Shown here: piece by piece, positions 52,261 through 61,767 of the stretch | Layout of the letters: each line of letters opens with the position of its first letter | Position numbering within the stretch: the first letter of the stretch is position 1 | DNA from: CAYPXJ01 sp964414595 | GTDB taxonomy: Bacteria > Pseudomonadota > Alphaproteobacteria > Rickettsiales > CAIJLX01 | NCBI GenBank assembly: GCA_964414595.1 | Contig: CAYPXJ010000005.1 | Location: 1 to 64,000, forward strand | Length of the DNA: 64,000 bases | Direction: 5' to 3' | Notes under the pieces: generated by a model | The model's input: only the letters and a program-made list of their open reading frames with translations | Databases searched by the model: none | Told to the model about the DNA's origin: nothing | Translations under genes and position numbers: made by a program

Positions 52261-54737
52261 TGGCACCGTTGTGGCGTAATATGCTTTCGGGTGCGTTGAT
52301 GTTAACACTCGCGATCGCGTGTGCCATCGGCGCTATCTTGGTGTATTTTACGCAGGATTTGCCAGATTATTCGGTTTTAGAAGAATACAACCCGCCTGTT
52401 GTAACGCGTCTGTATGCAGCTGACGGAAGAGTGCTGCAGGAATATGCGCATGAAAGGCGTATATTTGTTCCTATTGATGCAATGCCAAAAATGCTCATCA
52501 ATGCGTTTTTGGCAGCAGAAGATCGGCAATTTTACAGCCATCCCGGTGTCAACATTATGAGCATTATTCGTGCCAGCGCGCAGAATTTTCTAAACGCAGG
52601 TAACGATCGATCGATGATTGGTGGCTCAACGATTACGCAGCAAGTAGTAAAAAACTTTTTGCTGAATAAGGACCGTACCTACACACGCAAAATCAAGGAA
52701 GCGATTCTTGCCTACCGCATCACCAAAGCCTACTCTAAAGATCGCATTCTGGAACTCTATCTCAATGAAATTTATCTCGGCGGTCGTTCCTACGGTGTCG
52801 CTGCGGCAGCTTTGCATTATTTTAATAAATCACTCGATCAATTGAATGTGGAGGAAATGGCATTACTCGCAGCTCTGCCAAAAGCGCCTTCCGCTTTTGA
52901 TCCGCGCCGCAATTATGAGCGTGCAGAACAGCGGCGTAATTGGGTGATACGTAGTATGGCAGAGGAGGGGTTTGTTTCGCGCGAAGAAGCGGAGCGCGCC
53001 ATGGCGCAACCTATTATTATGCGAACGCGCGACAGCGAACAAACGGCAGATGCCTCATTTTTTGCAGAAGAAGTGCGCCGTGAACTCTTAAAAACGTACG
53101 GTGAAAAACAACTCTATGGCGGCGGCTTGGCGGTATACACAACCGTTGATCCGGATGTACAAACTATGGCGCGTGATGCTCTAAAAAATGGTTTGCGCGA
53201 ATATGATCGTCGTCATGGCTATCGCGGCGCGTTGAAAAATATTGATGGCGTGGATAATTGGATGAAAGCCGTGCGTGAAATTGAATTACCAGCAATGGTA
53301 GATAGCGATTGGCAGTTGGCGGTCGTCTTAAAAATCAAAAAGGATGAAGCCACCATAGGTCTGGTTAACGGTGAACGAAATGTTATCAAGCTTGAGGAAT
53401 CCCGTTGGGCGCGCAAATGGATTCAAGGTCAGTTTTTAGCGGGTGAAGTACAAAGCATGGTAGATGTTGTACGCCGTGGCGATGTTATTTTAGTATCCAG
53501 AAAAGATGATCACTATTTGTTAGAGCAGGTGCCGGAACTCGGCGGTGCGATAGTCGTGATGGATCCATATTCTGGCAAAGTAATTGCATTGCAAGGTGGC
53601 TATAATTTTGAAAAATCGCAATTTAACCGCGCAACGCAGGCACATCGCCAACCAGGCTCCGCATTTAAACCCTTTGCGTATCTCGCTGCTTTGGAAAAAG
53701 GATATACGCCGGCAACGTTAGTAAACGATGAACCACTTGAACTCTATTGGGGTACAGGTGACAATTTGCAAATCTGGAAACCAGCGAATTACAGCGAAGA
53801 TTTCTTAGGGCCCACAACATTACGCCGCGGACTTGAGCTTTCTCGCAATGTCATGACAGTGCGTCTTGCGGTAGATATTGGCATTGAAAAAATTGTAGAA
53901 ATTGCCAAGCGTTTTGGCATTAGCGATAACCCTGTACGCAATTTTTCAACCGCACTTGGTGCAAATGAGACAACGGTATTAAGGCTCGTGAATGCGTATG
54001 CCGCGCTAGTGAATAGCGGCAAAAGAGTAGAACCTCATTTTGTAGAGCGCATTCAGGATCGTAACGGCAAAACGGTATGGAGAAGAGATACGCGTGATTG
54101 CGTTGCCTGCCGTTTGGGTACACGTGAATCAACGGAAGCAGCAGAATTTCCACATGTCGTAGATAACACCAGCTCTGTGACGGATCCTTATTCTGCCTAT
54201 CAGATTGTACATATGCTTGAAGGTGTTGTTCAGCGCGGCACCGCACGCAAAGCAAGCGAGCTTGGCATTCCACTCGCTGGAAAAACAGGTACTACGAATA
54301 ACGCGAACGATGCGTGGTTTATTGGTTTCTCATCAGAAATCGTTGTAGGTGTTTTTATGGGTTTTGATACACCGCGGTCGCTAGGTGAAAAAGAAACGGG
54401 TTCAAGCGTGGCGTTGCCTGTCTTTATCGATTTTATGAAATCCTATTACAAAGACCGTAAACCGGCGCCTTTTGCCATTCCTTCTGGGATTGAGATGGTG
54501 CGTATTGATTACCAAACGGGTTATTTGCCAACTTCAGACACACCCAAAAATGAAATCGTGGTAGAGGCTTTTAAGCCAGGCACGGCGCCCACACAATCGG
54601 TGGAATATCAGCAAATATTTGATCCCTTTACCGAAGGCATGCCTATTGAATCTCCTACGCCTTTAGGTGATGATATGGAAGATTATAATATTCCGCAGGA
54701 GGGCCCCACTTCCATGGGCACAGGCGGCATATATTAG
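52257..54737 (+). CDS. mrcA: Penicillin-binding protein 1A
   Basis: This bifunctional class A PBP makes and cross-links peptidoglycan. The 826 residues have one N-terminal anchor. The glycosyltransferase domain carries the catalytic Glu88 (AAEDRQFYSHPG) and GGSTITQQVVKN. The transpeptidase domain has the serine at 468 (PGSAFKPF), SRNV, and KTGTTNNANDAWF. The C-terminal tail is acidic with several Pro/Gly. It follows the amidase and precedes an unknown membrane protein gene by 9 bp. Confidence 0.96.
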   Translation: MMAPLWRNMLSGALMLTLAIACAIGAILVYFTQDLPDYSVLEEYNPPVVTRLYAADGRVLQEYAHERRIFVPIDAMPKMLINAFLAAEDRQFYSHPGVNIMSIIRASAQNFLNAGNDRSMIGGSTITQQVVKNFLLNKDRTYTRKIKEAILAYRITKAYSKDRILELYLNEIYLGGRSYGVAAAALHYFNKSLDQLNVEEMALLAALPKAPSAFDPRRNYERAEQRRNWVIRSMAEEGFVSREEAERAMAQPIIMRTRDSEQTADASFFAEEVRRELLKTYGEKQLYGGGLAVYTTVDPDVQTMARDALKNGLREYDRRHGYRGALKNIDGVDNWMKAVREIELPAMVDSDWQLAVVLKIKKDEATIGLVNGERNVIKLEESRWARKWIQGQFLAGEVQSMVDVVRRGDVILVSRKDDHYLLEQVPELGGAIVVMDPYSGKVIALQGGYNFEKSQFNRATQAHRQPGSAFKPFAYLAALEKGYTPATLVNDEPLELYWGTGDNLQIWKPANYSEDFLGPTTLRRGLELSRNVMTVRLAVDIGIEKIVEIAKRFGISDNPVRNFSTALGANETTVLRLVNAYAALVNSGKRVEPHFVERIQDRNGKTVWRRDTRDCVACRLGTRESTEAAEFPHVVDNTSSVTDPYSAYQIVHMLEGVVQRGTARKASELGIPLAGKTGTTNNANDAWFIGFSSEIVVGVFMGFDTPRSLGEKETGSSVALPVFIDFMKSYYKDRKPAPFAIPSGIEMVRIDYQTGYLPTSDTPKNEIVVEAFKPGTAPTQSVEYQQIFDPFTEGMPIESPTPLGDDMEDYNIPQEGPTSMGTGGIY

Positions 54738-54746
54738 GAGAGTAGA

Positions 54747-55415
54747 ATGGTTGCTAGTAAGAAAAACCCTGTAAATCAGAAGCCGCCATCACAGGACGAG
54801 CAACCCAAAAGACCTAAAATGTATTTGCAGATACCGGGTGCGTATAAACCTATCCAAAAACAAATGTGGGTGGCAATGGCACTAACAGCCATATCGGTGA
54901 TTTGTGGGTTGTTTTTTTTATTTCTCTACTTAAGTCCAGATAGTGAAATCACGCCAGCGCATGAGCAAAATGCTTTTAATGCCGCTTATTTGTTCCTCGT
55001 GATTTTATCGGGTGCGGCCTTGTTATTTGGAATTCGCAGTATTGATATTGCGCACCGCGAACTGGAGCTAAGCCGCTTTACACGTGGGCAAGAATTATTT
55101 CTAACGCATGTTGGAGTAGAAATTAGCATCGTGCTGATTGAAGGTGAAATGCGACATTATTTGCGTAGTCGGCGCCAGGCTTTTTTCAAAGCCACTTGGG
55201 CAGACATACTTTCCTGGCAAACTGTTCAGGAGGGTGAGAATAAACTTTATCCTGCTTCGCACTATCTCGTTACCTTAGTTTCCCCACTTGATAACGGCAT
55301 GCCCACACAACTTATTTTGCAGCGTGAATTATTTCTGTCGGAAGAAAAGCCAATTGCTGATTTTGTACAGCAATATTTAAAAAGCCCGAGTGCGGTAACA
55401 GCAAAACGTAATTAA
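54747..55415 (+). CDS. Unknown membrane protein between mrcA and prfB
   Basis: I do not recognise this 222-residue protein. The first ~45 residues are hydrophilic and Lys/Pro-rich. Two membrane helices (about residues 46-68 and 83-100) form a hairpin. The C-terminal ~100 residues are soluble with alternating strands and a Trp-containing segment (ATWADILSWQTV), comparable in layout to the 144-residue protein at 25603. A GGAG ribosome-binding site precedes the ATG. It probably belongs to the amiC-mrcA operon. It shares TTAA as stop with convergent prfB. Confidence 0.7.
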   Translation: MVASKKNPVNQKPPSQDEQPKRPKMYLQIPGAYKPIQKQMWVAMALTAISVICGLFFLFLYLSPDSEITPAHEQNAFNAAYLFLVILSGAALLFGIRSIDIAHRELELSRFTRGQELFLTHVGVEISIVLIEGEMRHYLRSRRQAFFKATWADILSWQTVQEGENKLYPASHYLVTLVSPLDNGMPTQLILQRELFLSEEKPIADFVQQYLKSPSAVTAKRN

Positions 55416-56525
55416 TTGGTGCGCGTATTGCCTACGCGTAGTGCAAGCGCGGCAGTAATAAAATCATCCAAGTCGCCATCCAACACCGCGCTCGTGTTGC
55501 TAGTTTCTACATCGGTGCGCAAATCTTTCACCATCTGATAAGGCTGCAAAACATAAGAACGAATTTGACTCCCCCAGCCAATATCGGTTTTCGTGGCGTT
55601 GTTAGCAAGAATCGCGGCTTCCTTCTTCTGTAATTCAACTTCATAAAGCCGCGCACGCAACATTTTATAAGCCTCGGCGCGGTTGCGATGCTGGCTACGG
55701 TTATTTTGGCACTGCACCACAATTCCTGTCGGCATATGGGTAATCCGTATGGCGCTATCGGTTTTATTAATATGCTGACCACCCGCACCGGACGCGCGGA
55801 AGGTATCAACACGCAGATCTTTTTCTTCAATCGCAATCTCTATTGAATCATCGATTTCGGGATAAACCCACACACTTGCAAAACTGGTGTGGCGCTTGCC
55901 TGCAGAATCGAAAGGAGAGATCCGCACAAGCCGGTGGACGCCGCTTTCTGTCTTAGCCCAGCCATAAGCGTTATGCCCTAGGATTTTTAGTGTGGCGGAT
56001 TTGATTCCCGCCTGATCACCCGATTGCTCGTCAATTAGCTCAGCGGTGAAACCATGTTTTTCAGCCCAGCGTGAATACATCCTGAGGAGCATGCTAGCCC
56101 AATCATTACTTTCCGTCCCGCCAGCACCAGATTGAATTTCAAGAAAGCAGGGATTCGGGTCTGCTTCACCAGAAAAAAGGCGTGTAATCTGCATTTCTTT
56201 TGTGCGCGCCGCTACGCGCACCAGATTACTTTCAATTTCAGCAAGCATCACACTATCACCTTCTGCATCGGCAAGTGCAGCAAGTTCTACTGCGTCGTCA
56301 AATTCCTTTTGCAGCCCATGAAAATTTTCGAGCGTTTGATCAACGCGAGTTTTTTCCTGTAAAATTTTTTGCGCCTGTGCGCGATTATCCCAAAGTTTGG
56401 GATCTTCAGAAAGACGATTTAATTCGGCTGCACGAGTCTTAAGTGCTTCAATGTCAAAGATACCTCCCCAGCAGAACGAGCGCCTGCTCAATCGTCTCTT
56501 TGAGTTTTACAATTTCCGCTTTCAT
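55412..56525 (-). CDS. prfB: Peptide chain release factor 2 with programmed +1 frameshift
   Basis: RF2 reads UGA and UAA stop codons. The reading frame starts at ATG 56525, runs 23 codons to an in-frame TGA (56456-56454), and continues in the +1 frame, giving 370 residues in total. The site is GGGAGG-TAT-CTT-TGA-C, the classical RF2 autoregulation signal. Downstream the SPF tripeptide (VRISPFDSAG), which reads the stop codon, and GGQ (GAGGQHINKTD), which triggers peptidyl release, are both intact. The frame that would begin near 56491 lacks the real N terminus. Confidence 0.95.
56454..56469 (-). promoter_or_regulatory. prfB programmed frameshift site
   Basis: On the minus strand a Shine-Dalgarno-like GGGGAGG (56469-56463) sits one codon (TAT) before CTT-TGA-C (56459-56453). 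This matches the known RF2 slippery site: when RF2 is scarce, ribosomes shift +1 on CTT and read TTGAC past the UGA. Confidence 0.92.
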
Positions 56526-56636
56526 GGGGTGCACCATAGACGCAATAATGTCAAATCGTCCAGCAAAAATTCGTTGAAAAAAACTTTGTGTACGCTATTT
56601 TTTCTCAACGCAAAATTTCAGGGTGTGGAGGGAAAA

Positions 56637-56894
56637 TTGCGCAAATATCTTTATTTGGCCGTGGGCAGCATGCTTGCTCTTGGTGCCTGTTCGCGTAGCT
56701 ACGATGTGGCGGCGGTAGGCGATTGTCCGTCACGTATGGATGTGGTTTGTATGGATGGTGATCGCGTTATGTTCAGCAAATCTGTGTGCAGCGCACAAGT
56801 GCAGGATAATGGAAAAACCATCGTGCAGATAACGCCGCACGAGCAATACACAATTCCTGCTGGAAAATGCCAGATGTATCCGCGTCAAACGTGA
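56637..56894 (+). CDS. Small lipoprotein of unknown function
   Basis: This is an 85-residue predicted lipoprotein. The TTG at 56637 lies four bases after GGAGGG and gives a textbook signal (MRKYLYLAVGSMLALGAC). The same frame extends upstream into prfB on the other strand; that extension is unlikely to be coding. The mature part has four cysteines (for example VGDCPSRMDVVCMDG) that could form two disulphides. Function is unknown. It ends 6 bp before the convergent trxA stop. Confidence 0.68.
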   Translation: MRKYLYLAVGSMLALGACSRSYDVAAVGDCPSRMDVVCMDGDRVMFSKSVCSAQVQDNGKTIVQITPHEQYTIPAGKCQMYPRQT

Positions 56895-56900
56895 TGCGGG

Positions 56901-57224
56901 TTAAGCGGCAATAATAGATTCCACCCACGCATAAAGTGATGATTTTGGCAGTGCGCCGACTTTCGTGGCGGCCAGTTTTCCATCCTTGAAAACCATCAGC
57001 GTCGGAATACCGCGTACACCATACTTTGCTGGCGTTTCTGGGTTTTTATCAATATTAACTTTCACCACTTTCAGCTTGCCCTCCATGTCTTTGGACATTT
57101 CTTCAACAAGCGGCAAAAGCTGGCGGCATGGACCGCACCATTCGGCCCAAAAATCAACAAGAACAGGGCCAGAAGATTTGAGTACATCTTTTTCAAAATT
57201 GGTATCGCTGGTTTCGTGCGCCAT
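56901..57224 (-). CDS. trxA: Thioredoxin
   Basis: This 107-residue protein disulphide reductase has the active site WAEWCGPCRQ (Cys30 and Cys33) and the cis-Pro segment YGVRGIPTLMVFKDGK. A good ribosome-binding site (AAGGAGC) precedes the ATG. It lies 51 bp after addA on the same strand, the pairing seen in many alphaproteobacteria. Confidence 0.96.
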   Translation of the reverse strand: MAHETSDTNFEKDVLKSSGPVLVDFWAEWCGPCRQLLPLVEEMSKDMEGKLKVVKVNIDKNPETPAKYGVRGIPTLMVFKDGKLAATKVGALPKSSLYAWVESIIAA

Positions 57225-57275
57225 AAAAGCTCCTTTTTGCTTACAACTAAAATGTAGGATTCACCTCGGGCTAAG

Positions 57276-60200
57276 TCAAGCCGCTTGCGGTGTTATAAGA
57301 GGTGGAATCGCCTCGAATAGCTCCTCCTGATTAAATGAAAAAAGGCGAGGTTCCCGTGGATATACAAGGTGTCCAAAGATTCTATGTTTAGGAAAAAGCG
57401 GGTGAAGAAGCTTCGCGTAAAGTGCAAGCTGTTGCTTGTAATTCAGAGGGATATCCAGATTATCTTGTGGTGTTTTTCCGGTTTTATAATCCAGAATATG
57501 CANNNNNNNNNNACATCATCTTTCTGAATAACCAACCCATCGATACGACCATAAAGTGGCCATTTCTCGCGCCAGCCAATCAAGGCACTTTCGGGAAGAA
57601 AAACGCCGTTTTGTATCAATGTTCTATAGCTGCTATTGCCCATTAGGCGCGCTGCATCACCTAGCAAATCGGCTAATTTTTCTTCATCTATTGCTGCGAT
57701 ATCTCCCATGCGTGCGCGTACAAAATCAGCATGTTTATCTTTAGGTAAATGTTCATAAATCTGCATGAGAAGGTGGAAAATATTGCCATAATCCGCAGGC
57801 GAAAAATCTTCCTCGCTCTGCCGCTTTTCTGAAGGTTCCTTGTAGGAGGATGATAAACTTTGCGTGACAGAAAAAGTAGACGCCGCATAAAGGCGAGCAT
57901 CATCAACCCATGCAGGTATGTGAATCGTTTTTGTTTTCTTTACAACGGGCGCTGCGGCATCAGCAGGGCTATACCCTTCATCCCGTAAAACATAATTCGG
58001 TGTTTCAAACGGCATTGACTCAAAGCAGAAATCCTCTGCCGTAGCGATAGGTTTTAACGCCTCCTGAATAAGATTATACCAACTATCTTTTGTAGTTTTT
58101 TGACCACGATATCCAGCGATATAGAGCGCGTGGCGTGCCCGTGTCATTGCAACATACAGCAGGCGCATGGCTTCACGGCTTTCTGCCTGTTTGTTGGCTT
58201 CCTTAATATCTTCTATGGGGTCTAGCGGTATGTCTGCAGAAGGCAATAGAAAATAAAAACCCTGCGCATCGGACCAATAAAGCTTACTTTCATTTTGCGC
58301 AGCCGTGCTTGCGAACGTATCAGCAAGAATAACGACTGGAGCTTCTAAACCTTTAGCTCCGTGTACCGTAAGGGCGCGTACAGCATCGGTGCGTGCATCC
58401 GCTTCACGCTTGATGGTAATATCTCCTTGTTCCATCCAACAAACGAAAGCCTGGAGCGACGCCGGACCTTCCTGTTGATACTCTGCGCATTTTTCTAAAA
58501 AAGCATCGAGAATCTCACGCGTTTCTTCGCCAAGTTGTGCGCATATCTTTGTTGAGTACCCATCCCGGTAAAACACACGGAAGAACAAATCATAAGGTTT
58601 GCTGGAAGGTAATTCTGCAAGCAGAGAAGATAAATAATGATAGGTGTTTTCGAAAGTTTTTGTGTGCTGAAGATTTTCCCATAAGGAATTTTCTCTTGCA
58701 TACGACAACGTTAAAATATTTTGTTCGCTAAGGGAGCAAAGTGGTGATTTTAATATACAGGCAAGCGAGAGATCGTCACTGGGCAATAATAAAAATCGTG
58801 CCAGCGCCAACATATCCTGCACCGCCAGATGTTCAGTGAGTTTTAGCTTATCGGATCCATGAACGGGAATAGATTGACGTTTAAGTTCGCGGGTGATTTT
58901 GTCCATCAGCTTACCACGTTTACGAAATAGAATCATGATATCGCCAGGTTTCCAGCGGCCACTTATTACCCACTGAGCCACACGTTGCGCGATGTAACGT
59001 GCATAATAAGTAATTACATCGTGATGTGCAGAGGCTTCAAAAGGGAAACTCCAAACGCTCTTTTTTTCCTTTTCATCTTCCACAAAAACCGGCCAACACT
59101 CTACGATTCCGGGAACCGTACTATGGGCATGATGTTTGATAGAATCCTGCACCAATAGTCCTTCGCGCATTCCTGCACTGTTGGCCACCGCATCTACGGC
59201 TTGCAAAACGGCACGAGACGAACGAAAAGAGGTGGTAAGATCGATAGCGCGCCACTCTGCCTCTGCTTGTATAACGCGTTGTGAGAACACTTCACCTTGC
59301 GTGAGATAATGCTCTACGCGAGCTCCCTGAAAACTGAAAATAGATTGTTTGCTGTCTCCGACAACAAACAAGGTACGGCTTATTTCCCGCGCACTGTCGC
59401 CGGTAAAAAATTCTTCCGCCAACGCATGAATAATATCCCATTGCAGAGGGTTAGTATCTTGCGCTTCATCAACCAAAATATGATCAATTCCACCATCCAG
59501 TTTATATTTAACCCAAGATGATATACCCGGCGTAGTGAGTAGCTCTCGCGCGCGTAAAATAATATCATTAAAATCGAGGGAGCGACGCTCATGTTTGAGC
59601 GCATCAAAAGTTAAAAAATACGCAGATGCAAGTGTATAAATATGGCTCGTTGCGTCCGCTATATTTTTAGCCTGCTGAATTTAAGCGTGTTTGTTCCTTA
59701 TAGAGCCAGGCATCAAGTTCAAAAAATGTTTCAGAGCACTCTTTCGCAAGAATTTTTTTTCGTGGAGCATTTTCCTTTGTCAAAAAAATCTGCGCATATT
59801 CATTAAGGAAATTTTGCCGCTGATCAGGCTTAGTATGCCAGTCACATAGTGCAGCAATTTTATGATATTCTTTTTCAGAATGGGCCTGCAAGATTTCAAC
59901 CTGAGCAATTATGGCAAGGGGTATATCGTACGAAAAAAATGTTTCTGTGAGTGCTTTTACATCGGTAGAAGATGAAACGTTGAGTGCGCGATAAATTAAA
60001 TCATGAAGGGCCTCAAGCTGGACGGGCTGCGTAATATCAACATCGCCAAGTCGATGCCGTTCTTGATAAATTTTTTGTAGTGCGGCCTTAACCGTATCAA
60101 TATCTAAAAACTGGGCAAGGACGGTAATAGCAGTTCGAATTTTAGGCTCATCGTGCACAAGCAACTTATGCATGACCTCCTCTTGTAAAAGCAGGCTAGC

Positions 60201-60626
60201 CGTTTCATCTAATATTTTAAATTGTGCAGGCACGCCTGCTTCCAGCGGGAATTGCTTAAGAATATACTGGCAAAAAGAATGGATTGTCTCAATACGCAAT
60301 CCTTGGGATGCTTCACTCACTTCATAAAACATCTGCTGTAATTTTACGCGATTCTCTAAAGATTCCGGTAACGCATAATTCCGAAGCAAATGGTTAAGTT
60401 CGTGATCGGCATAATGCTGCCAGGAAGCCAGCTCTTCCATGATGCGGGTGCGCATTTCCGCTGCAACTGCATTGGTATAAGTAAGACAGAGAATGCGTGA
60501 AGGTTTCACGCCAGCAATGAGTAGGCGCAGTACACGATCAGTCAGAATCCGTGTTTTTCCAGTACCTGCATGCGCCTTTACCCATACCGAACTCGCAGGG
60601 TCGGAAGCATGGGCCTGTTCGGGCAA
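57276..60626 (-). CDS. addA: AddA helicase-nuclease (one apparent frameshift and one N-gap)
   Basis: AddA, with AddB, processes double-strand breaks for RecA. The N-terminal half has Walker A in WVKAHAGTGKTRILTDRVL; the middle has ILVDEAQDTNPLQWDII, VVGDSKQSIFSFQGA and LTVHGAKGLEAPVVIL; the C terminus has a RecB-like nuclease motif (HILDYKTGK, then YKQQLALYAKLL). An extra base in AAA at 59680-59682 puts a stop (SAG*) in one frame, while the next frame continues AKNIADATSHIYTLASAYF without loss. Removing it, and closing the N run, gives 1,112 codons. The TTG at 60626 is my tentative start. addB is absent. Confidence 0.86.
57503..57512. other. Assembly gap (10 N) inside addA
   Basis: The flanks join best if one base is shared: DDV then HILDYKTG, matching the AddA nuclease region. 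With this join and the upstream frameshift repaired, the whole addA span is divisible by three. The Ns probably replace no real sequence. Confidence 0.7.
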
Positions 60627-60630
60627 TAAA

Positions 60631-61569
60631 TTAACGATAACGCGCAAGGTATTGTGGCACAATATCTTCGATGGAACGCGGATAAATACCGAGATCGCGA
60701 ATCGTATGACCTGTGCGCCCATCGACAATATTATCTACTTCAAGAAGCTTAACCTGATCCGCTGTCAACAAAGGTTTTTGCATAGTAAGGAGTGCTGCGA
60801 GTTGCGCTAATGTTGCAACAACCGTTGCTGCAGAAAAAGGCATAGGTACAAACAAGGGTTTTTTATGAATCGTACGTGCAATAAACTGCATCAATTCTTT
60901 AAAGCTATAAGTTTTTGGCCCGCCTAACTCATACACATAGCTTTGTGTTTCCGGTGTTTGCAAAATTTTTGCAATCGATTGCGCCACATCACCCGCGTAA
61001 ATCGGCTCAAATTTTGTACTACCGCCAATCACCGGCATGATAGGCGAAAATTTTGTAAGCTTGGCGAAGAGATTAAAAAAATTATCCTCCGGTCCAAATA
61101 CAATGCTCGGACGTACTATCGTCGCAGTAGGGAAGGCTGCCAAAACCGCCTTTTCTCCGGTGAACTTACTGCGTGCGTATTTGGATTTTTTGGCCTTTTC
61201 TACACCCAGTGCGGACATATGTACCAGGCGGTTTGCCCCTGCCGCTTTGGCTGTTTTCGCCACACGTTCAGCGCCCTGAGCATGAATGGCCATGAATTGC
61301 TGACGGCCACGCTCAAAAAGAATGCCAACCAGATTAACGACGGCATAGGCGTTTTCAACCGCGCGCTCTATCGATGCGGTATCCAGAACACTTCCAGGTA
61401 CGAGTGTAACCTGACCCACCGCGCCTGCCGTTTTAACCATACGAGCCCTCTCAGGGTCGCGCGAGACAAGTTTTACCATATAGCCAGCTTTTGCCAGCTC
61501 GGCACAAACATAGCGGCCAATAAAGCCGGAACCACCGAATACGGTGACTATCTGATTGGTTTTACTCAA
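60631..61569 (-). CDS. NDUFA9-like NAD(P)-binding protein
   Basis: This 312-residue atypical short-chain dehydrogenase belongs to the complex I NDUFA9 family. The Rossmann motif GGSGFIGRYV starts at residue 11, and VVNLVGILFERGRQQFMAIH and SALGVEKAKKSKYARSKFTG follow, with the YxxxK pair. In alphaproteobacteria its members associate with respiratory complex I or quinone synthesis (COQ11-like), so the precise role is unsettled. Its end overlaps the probable addA start region. No nuo genes are nearby. Confidence 0.87.
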   Translation of the reverse strand: MSKTNQIVTVFGGSGFIGRYVCAELAKAGYMVKLVSRDPERARMVKTAGAVGQVTLVPGSVLDTASIERAVENAYAVVNLVGILFERGRQQFMAIHAQGAERVAKTAKAAGANRLVHMSALGVEKAKKSKYARSKFTGEKAVLAAFPTATIVRPSIVFGPEDNFFNLFAKLTKFSPIMPVIGGSTKFEPIYAGDVAQSIAKILQTPETQSYVYELGGPKTYSFKELMQFIARTIHKKPLFVPMPFSAATVVATLAQLAALLTMQKPLLTADQVKLLEVDNIVDGRTGHTIRDLGIYPRSIEDIVPQYLARYR

Positions 61570-61689
61570 AGAAACCCCCTGCGGATATGATGCCCTTCTA
61601 TACGCGAGCTATGGGTGTTTTGGCAAGGCTCTCGGTGCGTGGTATGTCAAGCCATTTATCGACAAAAATTCACGGAAAAGTTGAGTATC

Positions 61690-61705
61690 TTAACCATTTA
61701 TTAAC
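61690..61705 (+). promoter_or_regulatory. CtrA-type box
   Basis: TTAA-CCATTTA-TTAAC matches the full CtrA site TTAA-N7-TTAAC. It lies 63 bp upstream of the response-regulator/ATPase gene, within the 198-bp divergent region. Confidence 0.62.
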
Positions 61706-61767
61706 CCTGTTTTTATATACTGAAAAACGATCGAAGCCAGGATAAAAGCTGACTCCGGGGGGAAGAA

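Noticed and set aside
56453..56459. In-frame TGA in prfB as a sign of a pseudogene
   Set aside because: It matches the conserved RF2 frameshift site, so it is regulatory.
56397..56636. Long N-terminal extension of the small lipoprotein into prfB
   Set aside because: The extension is antisense to prfB coding sequence. The TTG at 56637 with GGAGGG gives a proper lipoprotein signal.
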